Assembly: GCA_001626765.1 (NCBI GenBank)
Contig: LUOO01000040.1
Span: 23,541 to 87,540 of the forward strand
Length of the DNA: 64,000 nucleotides
From: Maritimibacter sp. REDSEA-S28_B5
Lineage (GTDB): Bacteria > Pseudomonadota > Alphaproteobacteria > Rhodobacterales > Rhodobacteraceae
Reading direction: 5' to 3'
Part shown: piece after piece, positions 55,381-64,000 of the stretch
Numbering within the stretch: the first letter of the stretch is position 1
Layout of the letters: each line of letters begins with the position of its first letter
Translations under genes and position numbers: made by a program
The notes under the pieces: generated by a model
What the model was told of the DNA's origin: nothing
Database searches by the model: none
What the model saw: only the letters and a program-made list of their open reading frames with translations

Positions 55381-57045
55381 TCAGGCCTCGAGCCGCGAGA
55401 TGATCACGGTCACCTCCGGCTTCTTGCCAATCTCGTCCTGCGAGGATTTGCGCACGATCCTGCGCAGCTCTTCTTCCAGCGCATCATCATCGGCCAGCGT
55501 CCGGTCCTTGGCGCGCATGAGGAACTGGTTCAGGTCCTCTTCCAGCACGTCGACGAGCGGCGCCTTGGAACTGCCGATCTCGGCCAGGCCCATCAGCTCG
55601 ACCCAAGGCTCGCCAAGCGGCGCGTCGTCCTCCAGGATCACGTTCACGATCACATGGCCATTGAGTGCCATGCGGATGCGGTCGCGCACGATGCCGTCCA
55701 GCGCCCCGATTAGTTTCGATCCGTCCAGGTAGGTGCGATCGGTTTCCACATGCTCCACCACCTTCGGCGCGGGACCGGTCAGGTCGACCATCGCGCCGTT
55801 CACCGCGACGATGGACTGAAAGCCGTTCGCGATGGCCACCTTGGCATGTTCGCGCAGGTGGCGGTGTTCGCCGTGCATGGGCACCACGATCTCGGGGTTC
55901 ACGATGCGGTGCATCCGTTCAAGGTCGGGGCGGTTCGCGTGGCCCGAAACGTGGTAGCGGTCATCATCGACGATCAGGTCGACGCCCATCTCGGAGAACG
56001 CATTGAGGATACGGATCACGCCGCGTTCGTTGCCCGGAATGACCTTGGAGGAAAACAGGAACGTATCGCCCTCGGCCATCTCGAGACCAAGGTATTTGCC
56101 GCGCGACAGTTGCGCGGTGGCAGCGCGGCGTTCGCCCTGCGACCCGGTCACGATGAGCATGAGGTTCTCGCGCGGTACGTCGCGGGCATCCTCGGGCGTG
56201 ATGAGCTTGGGAAAGTCGGTCAGCACGCCGGTTTCCATCGAGGCGTCGATCATCCGGCGCATGGCGCGGCCCAGAAGGCAGATCGAACGCCCCGCCGCCT
56301 GCCCTGCCTCGGCCAGCGTCTTGACCCGTGCGACGTTGGAGGCGAACGTGGTCGCCACCACCATATGCGGCTGGCTTTCCACGAGCTTGGTGATCTCGGA
56401 GACGAGGCCCGCCTCGCTGCGGCCCGGATTCATGGAAAAGACGTTGGTGGAATCGCACATCAGCGCCTTGACGGTGCCACCGGTCGCCTCTTTCCACAGC
56501 GCCTCGTCAAAGGCCTCGCCCACCCCCGGTTCAAGGTCGATCTTGAAGTCGCCGGAATGGGCGATGCGCCCCGCCGGCGTGTCGATGACCAATCCTGCAC
56601 TTTCAGGGATCGAATGCGAAATCGGGATGAAGGCGACCTTGAAGGGCCCGACCTCGGTCACCTCGGGCCATGCGCCGACCACATGGATCTCGTCAGGGTT
56701 CTGCCCCGCCTCCTCCATCTTGCGCGCGGCGTGGTAGCCGGTGAAGACGCGGGTGTAGACAGGCACCCGCAGATGCTCCCACAGCCGGCCAATTGCGCCC
56801 ACGTGATCCTCGTGGGCGTGGGTGATGAAGATGGCCTCCAGCCGGTCGCGGTTTTCCACGAGCCAGGCCACGTCGGGCATGATCAGATCGACGCCCGGCG
56901 TCGTTTCCATGTCCGGGAAGGTCACGCCGAGATCGACGAGGATAAGCCGCTCCTTCCCCGGCGCACCGTAGCCGTAGACATAGGCGTTCATCCCGATCTC
57001 CCCCGCGCCACCGAGGGGGAGATAAATCAGTCGGTCCTTGCTCAT
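55381..57045 (-). CDS. rnj: Ribonuclease J
   Basis: This metallo-beta-lactamase exo/endonuclease matures and degrades RNA from the 5' end. The 554-residue protein shows the start IYLPLGGAGEIGMNAYVYGY, the metal motif FITHAHEDHVGAIGRLW near 75-90, SHSIPESAGLVIDTPAGRIA near 150 with HSGDFKIDLEP, the beta-CASP region with SQGERRAATAQLSRG near 315, and HVSGHANRPDLERMH near 370. The C-terminal domain ends in VIISRLEA. It follows coaX with an ATGA overlap; birA and coaX are the next genes upstream, a common Rhodobacteraceae order. Confidence 0.96.
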   Translation of the reverse strand: MSKDRLIYLPLGGAGEIGMNAYVYGYGAPGKERLILVDLGVTFPDMETTPGVDLIMPDVAWLVENRDRLEAIFITHAHEDHVGAIGRLWEHLRVPVYTRVFTGYHAARKMEEAGQNPDEIHVVGAWPEVTEVGPFKVAFIPISHSIPESAGLVIDTPAGRIAHSGDFKIDLEPGVGEAFDEALWKEATGGTVKALMCDSTNVFSMNPGRSEAGLVSEITKLVESQPHMVVATTFASNVARVKTLAEAGQAAGRSICLLGRAMRRMIDASMETGVLTDFPKLITPEDARDVPRENLMLIVTGSQGERRAATAQLSRGKYLGLEMAEGDTFLFSSKVIPGNERGVIRILNAFSEMGVDLIVDDDRYHVSGHANRPDLERMHRIVNPEIVVPMHGEHRHLREHAKVAIANGFQSIVAVNGAMVDLTGPAPKVVEHVETDRTYLDGSKLIGALDGIVRDRIRMALNGHVIVNVILEDDAPLGEPWVELMGLAEIGSSKAPLVDVLEEDLNQFLMRAKDRTLADDDALEEELRRIVRKSSQDEIGKKPEVTVIISRLEA

Positions 57046-57821
57046 ACGTTACCCTGTGCCTTGTTGTGTTCGTAAATGATTTTGAGCCCCTGCATGGTGA
57101 GGCTGTCCTCGAAGTGGTCGAAGACGGGGGCGTGAGACTGGAACAGGGGGGCGAGGCCGCCGGTTCCGATGACTTTCATCTTGCGCCCATGTTCGTCCTG
57201 AATGCGAGAGGAGATTTCCTTGATGAGGCCGACATAGCCCCAGAAGATCCCCGATTGCATACAGGCGATGGTGTTCGTGCCGATGACCTTGTCCGGGTGG
57301 GTGATGTCCACGTGGGGCAGCGCCGCCGCCGCCATGTGCAGCGCCTCGAGCGACAGGTTCACGCCGGGGGCGATGACGCCGCCAATATAGGCCCCGTCGC
57401 TGTCGGCCACGTCGAAGGTGGTCGCGGTGCCGAAATCCACGATGATCAGGTCGCCGCCGCACAGGTTGAAACCGGCCACGGTGTTGACCAGCCGATCGGG
57501 GCCGACGGCCGTGCCCGCATCGACCCGCACATCGACGGGCAGCAGGCACTCGGGCTTGCCCACCACGAGGGGGCGCAGGTTGAAGTAGCGGTCGGTAAAG
57601 ACCCGCAGGTTGAAAACCACGCGCGGGACGGTGGACGAGATGATCACGCCCTCCACATCGGGGGTGATGCCGTGATGCTTGATCAGGGTCGAGAACCAGA
57701 CCCAATAGCTGTCCGCCGTGCGCTGGTGCGCGGTCGAGGTGCGCAGCGTGCAGACGTTCTCTTCCCCTTCCCAGAGCGTGAAGACGGTATTGGTATTGCC
57801 GCAGTCGATGGTCAGAAGCAT
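57042..57821 (-). CDS. coaX: Type III pantothenate kinase
   Basis: CoaX phosphorylates pantothenate with ATP, the first step of CoA synthesis. The 259-residue protein has the ASKHA phosphate motif MLLTIDCGNTNTVFTLWEGE at the start, VGPDRLVNTVAGF near 105, and VDFGTATTFDVADSDGAYIGG near 125-145, then GVIAPGVNLSLEALH. The start at 57821 matches the family; the upstream frame does not. It lies 13 bases after birA and overlaps rnj by four bases. Confidence 0.95.
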   Translation of the reverse strand: MLLTIDCGNTNTVFTLWEGEENVCTLRTSTAHQRTADSYWVWFSTLIKHHGITPDVEGVIISSTVPRVVFNLRVFTDRYFNLRPLVVGKPECLLPVDVRVDAGTAVGPDRLVNTVAGFNLCGGDLIIVDFGTATTFDVADSDGAYIGGVIAPGVNLSLEALHMAAAALPHVDITHPDKVIGTNTIACMQSGIFWGYVGLIKEISSRIQDEHGRKMKVIGTGGLAPLFQSHAPVFDHFEDSLTMQGLKIIYEHNKAQGNV

Positions 57822-57834
57822 GGCGTCCCCTCGG

Positions 57835-58593
57835 TCAGCCTTGGAAAAACACGTCGCCCGCTGCGATGCGGCGATCCCCACCCGGCGTTGATAGGACAAG
57901 TTGCCCGGCCTCGTCCACCGTGCGGAAGGTGCCGGTGATCTCTTGGCTGGGCAGACGTGCCGTAACGACCTCCCCGATCCTTGCCGCCCGGGCGAGCCAG
58001 GCCTCGCGGATCGGCGCGAAACCGTAGGTGGTGAACTGTTCCTCGCGGCGGGAATAGGCGGGGGCGAGCGCCTCGAGGAAGTCCTCCGGGCTGACGCTGG
58101 TGCCGGTCGTCTGCGCCAGCGACACGGGCGGCAGCGCGCCCGGTTCGAGGCTGGCGGCTTCGGGCGCATGGGCCAGGTTCACCCCGATCCCGATGGACAG
58201 GCCCGCGAGCCTGCCCTGCCGTGTCACGCTTTCCAGCAGGATACCCGCCACCTTGCCCCCGTTCAGAAGCACGTCGTTGGGCCATTTGAGCGCAAAGGAC
58301 TCCGCGCGCCCGGTCAGGGTCACGAAGGCCTCGTCGAGCGCGACGGCGGCGACGAAGCTGCGCAAGGCCGCCGTTGCGGGGTCTGACAGACGCGGCAGCA
58401 CCAACGTTCCTGCGAAATTCCCGGTGGGATTGGCCCATGCCCTGCCCCGCCGTCCACGCGCCTTGGTCTGGGTTTTCGCCGTGATCCATGTGGGTCCGGC
58501 GAGGCTGTCGAACCGGCGCGCGGCCTCGTCAAGCGTCGAATCCACAGTGTCCAGTGGCAGGTAGCCGTAGCCTTGGGGCCAGTCGTTCGCCAT
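57835..58593 (-). CDS. birA: Biotin--[acetyl-CoA-carboxylase] ligase, short form
   Basis: BirA activates biotin to biotinyl-AMP and attaches it to the carboxyl carrier protein. The 252-residue protein has VDSTLDEAARR near 17, GRRGRAWANPTGNFAGTLV (the biotin/ATP loop) near 45-65, SFALKWPNDVLLNGGKVAGI near 98-117 with the catalytic lysine, and LSIGIGVNLAHAP near 133. There is no N-terminal DNA-binding domain, so it is an enzyme and not a repressor. A strong GGAGGGGAG site precedes the ATG. It follows the nuo operon, separated by a hairpin. Confidence 0.95.
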   Translation of the reverse strand: MANDWPQGYGYLPLDTVDSTLDEAARRFDSLAGPTWITAKTQTKARGRRGRAWANPTGNFAGTLVLPRLSDPATAALRSFVAAVALDEAFVTLTGRAESFALKWPNDVLLNGGKVAGILLESVTRQGRLAGLSIGIGVNLAHAPEAASLEPGALPPVSLAQTTGTSVSPEDFLEALAPAYSRREEQFTTYGFAPIREAWLARAARIGEVVTARLPSQEITGTFRTVDEAGQLVLSTPGGDRRIAAGDVFFQG

Positions 58594-58615
58594 GCTCCCC
58601 TCCTTCACATACAGA

Positions 58616-58638
58616 CACCCGGCCCATCGGACCGGGTG
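58616..58638 (-). terminator. Hairpin between nuoN and birA
   Basis: CACCCGG pairs with CCGGGTG around nine bases. On the minus strand it lies after the nuoN stop and before the birA ribosome site, so it may attenuate readthrough from the nuo operon. No T-run follows. Confidence 0.4.
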
Positions 58639-58663
58639 CGTGTGTCGCCTTTGGGTCTCTTGA

Positions 58664-60100
58664 TCAGTTGACCAACGCCTGTGCCGCCGTCGCCGCCGCA
58701 CCTTCGATCCCGAAAAGGTTGATCACGCCCAGAAGCATGATCGCGGCAGACCCCATGAGCATGAGCCATGCGGCGGGCGCCATGGGCGTCTGCACGTCGC
58801 CTTCGGTCGTGCCGAAATACATGAAGTAGACGATCCGCAGGTAGTAATAAGCGCCGATCACGCTCGCGATCACACCGGCGATGGCAAGCCACGTAAGTCC
58901 CGCGTCCACGGCGGCGTTGAGCACATAGAGCTTGCCGAAGAAGCCGACCATCGGCGGCACACCGGCGAGCGAGAAGAGAAGCACGAGCATCGCAAGCGCC
59001 TTCAGCGGTTCGGCTTTCGCGAACTGGTTGAGCGCCGCGATTTCCGTGACCGGCTTGCCGCCCCGCTCCATCGACATGATGAAGGCGAAGGTGCCCACGT
59101 TCATGGTGAGATAGATCGACATGTAGACGAGCATCGCCTGCACGCCGTAGGCGGTGCCCGCCGACAACCCCATGAGCGCAAAGCCCATGTGCGCGATCGA
59201 CGAATAGGCCATCAGGCGCTTGATGTTGGTCTGGCCGATCGCCGCGATGGCGCCCAGGAACATCGACAGCACCGCGATGAACGCGATGATCTGCTGCCAG
59301 TCGGCCACGACGCCGCCGAAGGCATCGAACAGCACGCGGGCGAAAAGCCCCATGGCGGCCAGCTTCGGCGCGGTCGCGAACAGCGCGGTGACCGGCGTCG
59401 GCGCGCCCTCGTAGACATCCGGGGTCCACATGTGGAAGGGCACCGCCGAGACCTTGAATGCCAGCGCCGAGATGACGAAGACGAGACCGATGAGCAGACC
59501 GATGGAGGGTTCGCCCTGCACGGCAGCGATCACGCCCGAGAACATCGTCGTGCCCGCGTAGCCATAGACGAGCGACGCCCCGTAAAGCAGCAGACCCGAA
59601 GACAGCGCGCCGAGAACGAAGTATTTCATCCCGGCTTCGGTGGACTTGACCGAGTCCCGGTTCATCGCAGCGACCACGTAGAGCGCGAGCGATTGCAATT
59701 CGAGACCCATGTAGAGCGCCATGAGATCACCGGCCGAGACCATGACCATCATGCCAACCGTCGCCAGCGCGATAAGGATCGGATACTCGAAACGGTCGAG
59801 ACCGCGCTTCACCATCGGTTCCTTGCCCGCGACGAGCACGGCGGCACCCGCAATGAGGATCGCCACCTTCGCAAAACGCGCGAAGGCGTCGTTGACGAAC
59901 ATGCCGCCAAAGGCCTGATCCGGTCCGTAGGTGCCCGAGCCGATCCAGATGGCAAGCACAGCCATGACGGCGGCGGTGATGTAGGTCACCATCCCCGTGA
60001 GCTTGTCCTTGCCCGTGTAGACCGCGCCGACCAGTGCCAGCATGGCGTAGATCGCCAGCACCAGTTCCGGGAAGATGGATTGAAGGTCGTTCGAAATCAT
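58664..60100 (-). CDS. nuoN: NADH-quinone oxidoreductase subunit N
   Basis: NuoN is one of three antiporter-like membrane subunits of respiratory complex I. The 478-residue protein has about 14 hydrophobic helices. Conserved residues are in [20 protein letters not shown] near 215-235, the [20 protein letters not shown] segment near 240 and [20 protein letters not shown] near 295. ATG at 60100 fits the family, the frame extends upstream without homology. It follows nuoM by 10 bases and is the last nuo gene. Confidence 0.97.
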   Translation of the reverse strand: MISNDLQSIFPELVLAIYAMLALVGAVYTGKDKLTGMVTYITAAVMAVLAIWIGSGTYGPDQAFGGMFVNDAFARFAKVAILIAGAAVLVAGKEPMVKRGLDRFEYPILIALATVGMMVMVSAGDLMALYMGLELQSLALYVVAAMNRDSVKSTEAGMKYFVLGALSSGLLLYGASLVYGYAGTTMFSGVIAAVQGEPSIGLLIGLVFVISALAFKVSAVPFHMWTPDVYEGAPTPVTALFATAPKLAAMGLFARVLFDAFGGVVADWQQIIAFIAVLSMFLGAIAAIGQTNIKRLMAYSSIAHMGFALMGLSAGTAYGVQAMLVYMSIYLTMNVGTFAFIMSMERGGKPVTEIAALNQFAKAEPLKALAMLVLLFSLAGVPPMVGFFGKLYVLNAAVDAGLTWLAIAGVIASVIGAYYYLRIVYFMYFGTTEGDVQTPMAPAAWLMLMGSAAIMLLGVINLFGIEGAAATAAQALVN

Positions 60101-60110
60101 CTGTTCGTCC

Positions 60111-61652
60111 TCAATGTGCGGCGGCGACATCAGTCGCGGCATCCGCCGGGAGCGCGGCGTTGTAGTTATCGAGCAGGACCTCGACCGAGGGGCCGATGAT
60201 GTCCGTGACCAGCGCCGGGTAGACGCCGAGGATCAGGGTCATCGCGACGAGCGGTGCAAAGATCCACTTCTCGCGCGCGGTCATGTCGGTGATCGACTTG
60301 AGGCTCTCCTTGATCAGGTCGCCCATGACGACGCGGCGGTAGAGCCAGAGCGCATAGGCCGCCGACAGGATCACGCCGGTCGTGGCGATGGCGGCGACCC
60401 AGGTGTTGGCCTGGAACATGCCGACGAGGGTCAGGAACTCGCCCACGAAACCGCTCGTGCCCGGCAGGCCCACGTTGGCCATGGTGAAGAACATGAAGAT
60501 CATCGCATAGGCCGGCATCCGGTTCACCAGCCCGCCGTAGGCGTCGATTTCCCGCGTGTGCATCCGGTCATAGATCACGCCCACACACAGAAAGAGCGCA
60601 CCCGAGACGAAGCCATGGCTGATCATCTGGAAGATCGCGCCGTCGAGCCCTTGCTGGTTCAGCGAAAAGATACCGGCGGTGACATAGCCCATGTGGGCGA
60701 CCGAGGAATAGGCGATGAGCTTCTTCATGTCCTCCTGCACGAGGGCCACGAGCGAGGCCCACACGATGGCTATCGCCGAGAGCCAGAGGACGAAGGTCGC
60801 GAGTGTCTCGGAGCCGACCGGGAACATGGGCAGCGAGAACCGCAGGAACCCGTAGCCACCCATCTTCAAGAGGATTGCGGCCAGCACGACCGAACCGGCG
60901 GTCGGTGCCTGAACGTGCGCATCCGGAAGCCAGGTATGGACCGGCCACATCGGCATCTTCACGGCGAAGCTCGCGAAGAAGGCAAGGAACAGCAGCGTCT
61001 GCGCCCCGCCCACGATCTGGATTCCGAGCAGGTTGAAGGTCTCGGACCCGAAGCTGTGGCGCATAAGCGTGGGAATGTCGGTCGTCCCGGCCTCTTGGAA
61101 CATATACACCATGGCGACGAGCATCAGGACCGAGCCAAGGAAGGTGTAGAGGAAAAACTTGAACGCGGCATAGATCCGGTTCGCCCCACCCCAGATCCCG
61201 ATGATCAGGAACATCGGGATGAGCCCCGCCTCGAAGAAGAGGTAGAAAAGCACAAGGTCCAATGCCATGAACACGCCCAGCATGAGCGTTTCCAGAAGCA
61301 GGAAGGCGATCATGTATTCCTTGACCCGCGTGGTCACGTTCCAGCAGGCCGCGATGGTGATCGGCATGAGCGCCGTGGTCAGCATCACGAAGAGCACGGA
61401 AATCCCGTCCACGCCCATCTTGTATTTCAGCCCCATGAGCCACTCGGTCTCTTCCACCATCTGGAAACCGGTGTCGGAAGGATCGAAGTTGAAGAGCACG
61501 CCCAGCGAAATCAGGAATGTCGCCGTGGTAGCGGCCAGTGCCAGCCACTTGGCGTTCCTCTGCGCCGCCGCGTCGTCGCCGCGCAAGAACAGCGCGAGGA
61601 TCAGCGCCGCGACCGCCGGCAGGAAGGTGATGATCGAAAGCAGGTTGTTCAT
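60111..61652 (-). CDS. nuoM: NADH-quinone oxidoreductase subunit M
   Basis: The 513-residue NuoM is a proton-pumping antiporter-like subunit with about 14 helices. Family patterns are [20 protein letters not shown] near 80-98, the conserved glutamate in [17 protein letters not shown] near 140, [20 protein letters not shown] near 238-257 with [17 protein letters not shown], and [20 protein letters not shown] near 310. The ATG at 61652 overlaps the nuoL stop by one base (TAATG), so nuoL and nuoM are coupled. Confidence 0.97.
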   Translation of the reverse strand: MNNLLSIITFLPAVAALILALFLRGDDAAAQRNAKWLALAATTATFLISLGVLFNFDPSDTGFQMVEETEWLMGLKYKMGVDGISVLFVMLTTALMPITIAACWNVTTRVKEYMIAFLLLETLMLGVFMALDLVLFYLFFEAGLIPMFLIIGIWGGANRIYAAFKFFLYTFLGSVLMLVAMVYMFQEAGTTDIPTLMRHSFGSETFNLLGIQIVGGAQTLLFLAFFASFAVKMPMWPVHTWLPDAHVQAPTAGSVVLAAILLKMGGYGFLRFSLPMFPVGSETLATFVLWLSAIAIVWASLVALVQEDMKKLIAYSSVAHMGYVTAGIFSLNQQGLDGAIFQMISHGFVSGALFLCVGVIYDRMHTREIDAYGGLVNRMPAYAMIFMFFTMANVGLPGTSGFVGEFLTLVGMFQANTWVAAIATTGVILSAAYALWLYRRVVMGDLIKESLKSITDMTAREKWIFAPLVAMTLILGVYPALVTDIIGPSVEVLLDNYNAALPADAATDVAAAH

Positions 61653-63760
61653 TAGTTCGCACCGCCGGTCATAGTCATGATGGTCACGAGCACGACGATG
61701 CCGAGCACCATCGCGAAGGCGTAGGTGAAGAGGTAGCCGGACTGCCAGCGGCCCGCGAGCCGCGTGAACCACGGCACGATGCCCATGGCGACCCCGTTGA
61801 TCGCCCCGTCGATGGCGGCGCCGTCCCCGCGTTTCCACAGGATGCGCCCGAGCGCCTTGGCCGGACGGACGAAGAGGAAGTCGTAGATCTCGTCGAAATA
61901 CCACTTGTTGAGCAGGAACTGGTAGAGCTGCGGCTGGTTCTCGGCGAGCCTGCGCGGCAGCGACGGGTTCACGATGTAGAAGACATAGGCGGTGCCCAGC
62001 CCGATCAGCATGGCGATAAAGGGCGAGAGCTTGACCCATGTGGGCGCGTGGTGCGCGTCGTCGATCACGGTGTTGTCGGGGGCGAAGAACACGGCGCCCT
62101 GCGGAGCGTGACCCTGGGCCATCGCATGATCGCCGGCGGATGCTTGGTCACCCTCGGCAGCGGGCGCTTCCGTACCGGCCTCACCCTCGCCCGCCGTCTC
62201 GCCATGCCCTTCGCTCGCCTCGACATGGTGTTCGGGCAGGCCGAAGAAGGCGTTCATCTGGTCGTGCTTGTAGAAGAAGGCGTTGTAGCCCAGCATCCCC
62301 GAGAAAATCGCGCCGATGGCGAGGACGCCCAGCGGGATCGTCATCACGGCGGGGCTTTCATGGGCGTGATCGTGGGTGTGGTGATCGCCACGCGGCGTGC
62401 CCCAGAAGGTCAGGAACATGAGCCGCCACGAGTAGAAACTCGTGAAGAGCGCCGCCACGACGAGGAGCCAGAAGGCCACGCCACCATTGGTGCCCGCATA
62501 GGCCACCTCAATGATAGCATCCTTGGACAGGAACCCGGCAAAGCCGATGGCGGTCAGCGGAATCCCCACGCCGGTGATGGCGAGCGTGCCGATGAGCATG
62601 GCCCAGAAGGTCAGCGGGAGTTTCTTGCGCAGGCCGCCATAGTTCCGCATGTCCTGTTCGTGGTGCATCCCGTGGATCACGGAACCGGCGCCAAGGAACA
62701 GCATCGCCTTGAAGAAGGCGTGGGTCAGCAGGTGGAACATGGCGACCGGGTAGGCACCGACGCCTGCGGCCACGAACATGTAGCCCAGCTGCGAACAGGT
62801 CGAATAGGCGATCACGCGCTTGATGTCGTTCTGGACGAGACCCACGGTCGCGGCAAAGAAGGCCGTGATCGCACCGATGCCGACGATGATCATCTGCGCC
62901 TGCGGGGCGTATTCGATGAGCGGCGACATCCGGCAGACGAGGAACACGCCCGCCGTCACCATGGTCGCGGCGTGGATGAGCGCCGACACCGGGGTCGGGC
63001 CTTCCATCGCGTCGGGAAGCCATGTGTGGAGAAAGAGTTGCGCCGATTTCCCCATCGCGCCGATGAAGAGCAGGAAGGCGAGCAAGTTAGCCGCATTCCA
63101 GTTCTGCCACAGGAAATGGATGTCGGTTTCGGCGAGCCGGGCGGTTTCCGCGAACACGTCGTCGAAACGGATGCTGTCGGTCAGCATGAAGAGACCAAAG
63201 ATGCCGAGCGCAAAGCCGAAGTCACCGACCCGGTTCACGACGAAGGCCTTCATTGCGGCCGCGTTGGCCGAGGGTTTCTTGTAGTAAAACCCGATGAGCA
63301 GGTAGGACGCGACGCCCACGCCCTCCCAGCCGAAGAACATCTGGAGCAGGTTGTCCGACGTTACGAGCATGAGCATCGCGAAGGTGAAGAAGCTCAGGTA
63401 TGCGAAGAACCGGGGGCGGTAGCTCACGCCCTCGAACTGCGGGTCATGCGCCATGTAGCCCATGGAATAGAGGTGGACGAGCGATGAGACCGTCGTCACC
63501 ACGATCAGCATGATCGAGGTCAGGCGATCGAGCCGGATCGACCAGTCGGTCGACAGGCTGCCGCTTTCCACCCAGCGCAGCACCTGAACCCGCTCGACCA
63601 CCATTGGGTCATGGGTGAAGAACACGATCCACGACAGGGCGGCGGCGAGGAACAGAAGCGCGGTCGTGGTGACCTGCGCGCCCTTGTCGCCGATGATCCG
63701 GTGGCCGAAGCCCGCGATGAGCGCGCCCACCAAGGGGGCGAAGAGGATGATGGTCAGCAT
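61652..63760 (-). CDS. nuoL: NADH-quinone oxidoreductase subunit L
   Basis: The 702-residue NuoL is the largest antiporter-like subunit and has the long lateral helix of complex I at its C-terminus. Markers are YFFTH-type start replaced here by [19 protein letters not shown], the glutamate in [20 protein letters not shown] near 143, [20 protein letters not shown] near 240-258, [20 protein letters not shown] near 330 and a late [21 protein letters not shown] poorly conserved His/Glu/Ala-rich insert lies at about 510-565. It begins six bases after nuoK. Confidence 0.97.
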   Translation of the reverse strand: MLTIILFAPLVGALIAGFGHRIIGDKGAQVTTTALLFLAAALSWIVFFTHDPMVVERVQVLRWVESGSLSTDWSIRLDRLTSIMLIVVTTVSSLVHLYSMGYMAHDPQFEGVSYRPRFFAYLSFFTFAMLMLVTSDNLLQMFFGWEGVGVASYLLIGFYYKKPSANAAAMKAFVVNRVGDFGFALGIFGLFMLTDSIRFDDVFAETARLAETDIHFLWQNWNAANLLAFLLFIGAMGKSAQLFLHTWLPDAMEGPTPVSALIHAATMVTAGVFLVCRMSPLIEYAPQAQMIIVGIGAITAFFAATVGLVQNDIKRVIAYSTCSQLGYMFVAAGVGAYPVAMFHLLTHAFFKAMLFLGAGSVIHGMHHEQDMRNYGGLRKKLPLTFWAMLIGTLAITGVGIPLTAIGFAGFLSKDAIIEVAYAGTNGGVAFWLLVVAALFTSFYSWRLMFLTFWGTPRGDHHTHDHAHESPAVMTIPLGVLAIGAIFSGMLGYNAFFYKHDQMNAFFGLPEHHVEASEGHGETAGEGEAGTEAPAAEGDQASAGDHAMAQGHAPQGAVFFAPDNTVIDDAHHAPTWVKLSPFIAMLIGLGTAYVFYIVNPSLPRRLAENQPQLYQFLLNKWYFDEIYDFLFVRPAKALGRILWKRGDGAAIDGAINGVAMGIVPWFTRLAGRWQSGYLFTYAFAMVLGIVVLVTIMTMTGGAN

Positions 63761-63766
63761 CTCGGA

Positions 63767-64000
<234 letters not shown>

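Noticed and set aside
60114..61655. Long plus-strand open frames opposite nuoM and nuoL
   Set aside because: They are antisense shadows of conserved membrane subunits, with His/Asp/Arg-rich composition and no hydrophobic helices.

Overview
The window looks like the chromosome of a GC-rich alphaproteobacterium of the Roseobacter/Rhodobacteraceae type. The evidence is the family signatures and gene order: nuoKLMN followed by birA, coaX and RNase J; yajC-secD-secF next to serS; a DUF815-type ATPase with tatC-tatB-tatA; and surA-pdxA-rsmA. No rRNA, tRNA, CRISPR, phage or insertion-sequence genes were recognised. This is judged from protein motifs and gene order only; no search was run.

Layout. 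0.1-3.2 kb: a broken XRE-cupin regulator divergent from an acyl-CoA ligase, then dusA. 3.2-12.4 kb: a catabolic island made of one tightly coupled minus-strand operon (TAXI-type TRAP receptor and permease, cytoplasmic sulfatase, aldehyde dehydrogenase, ThDP-dependent enzyme) with a divergent LysR regulator. 12.4-18.5 kb: a glutaredoxin/MauE-like membrane protein, a holC remnant, pepA, surA, pdxA and rsmA. 18.6-36 kb: anmK, tyrS, a flavoprotein, xth, a nucleoside hydrolase, selO, transporters, eno and small accessory genes. 36-44 kb: protein export (secF, secD, yajC; tatC, tatB, tatA) with serS. 44-53 kb: an ABC ATPase, a universal stress protein, an SDR, a Hint-domain protein, a lipoprotein, two tandem DUF1344 genes, prfC and small genes. 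53-64 kb: OsmC, a DEAD-box helicase, RNase J, coaX, birA and the 3' half of the complex I operon, cut at the window edge inside nuoK.

How the genes work together. The 3.7-11.4 kb operon is a plausible uptake and degradation route. A TAXI-TRAP system would import a carboxylate, a formylglycine sulfatase without signal peptide would remove a sulfate ester in the cytoplasm, the ThDP enzyme would cleave a 2-oxo acid, and an aromatic-type aldehyde dehydrogenase would oxidise the aldehyde. The substrate is unknown. The Tat genes have a likely client in the window: the VOC protein at 34.8 kb has a twin-arginine signal.

The most unusual property is the number of lesions in otherwise normal genes: an internal deletion in the XRE-cupin regulator, an in-frame amber codon in the TAXI receptor, a deletion fusing the ends of pepA and holC, absence of lptF-lptG-lptD from their usual place before surA, a 14-residue in-frame loss of the ABC signature, a one-base frameshift in tatB, and probably truncated 5' ends of a divergent GNAT/EamA pair. 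They may be real decay or errors in the assembled sequence, and reads must decide. A second notable signal is a two-copy intergenic repeat with two covarying hairpins and an identical 22-base tail.
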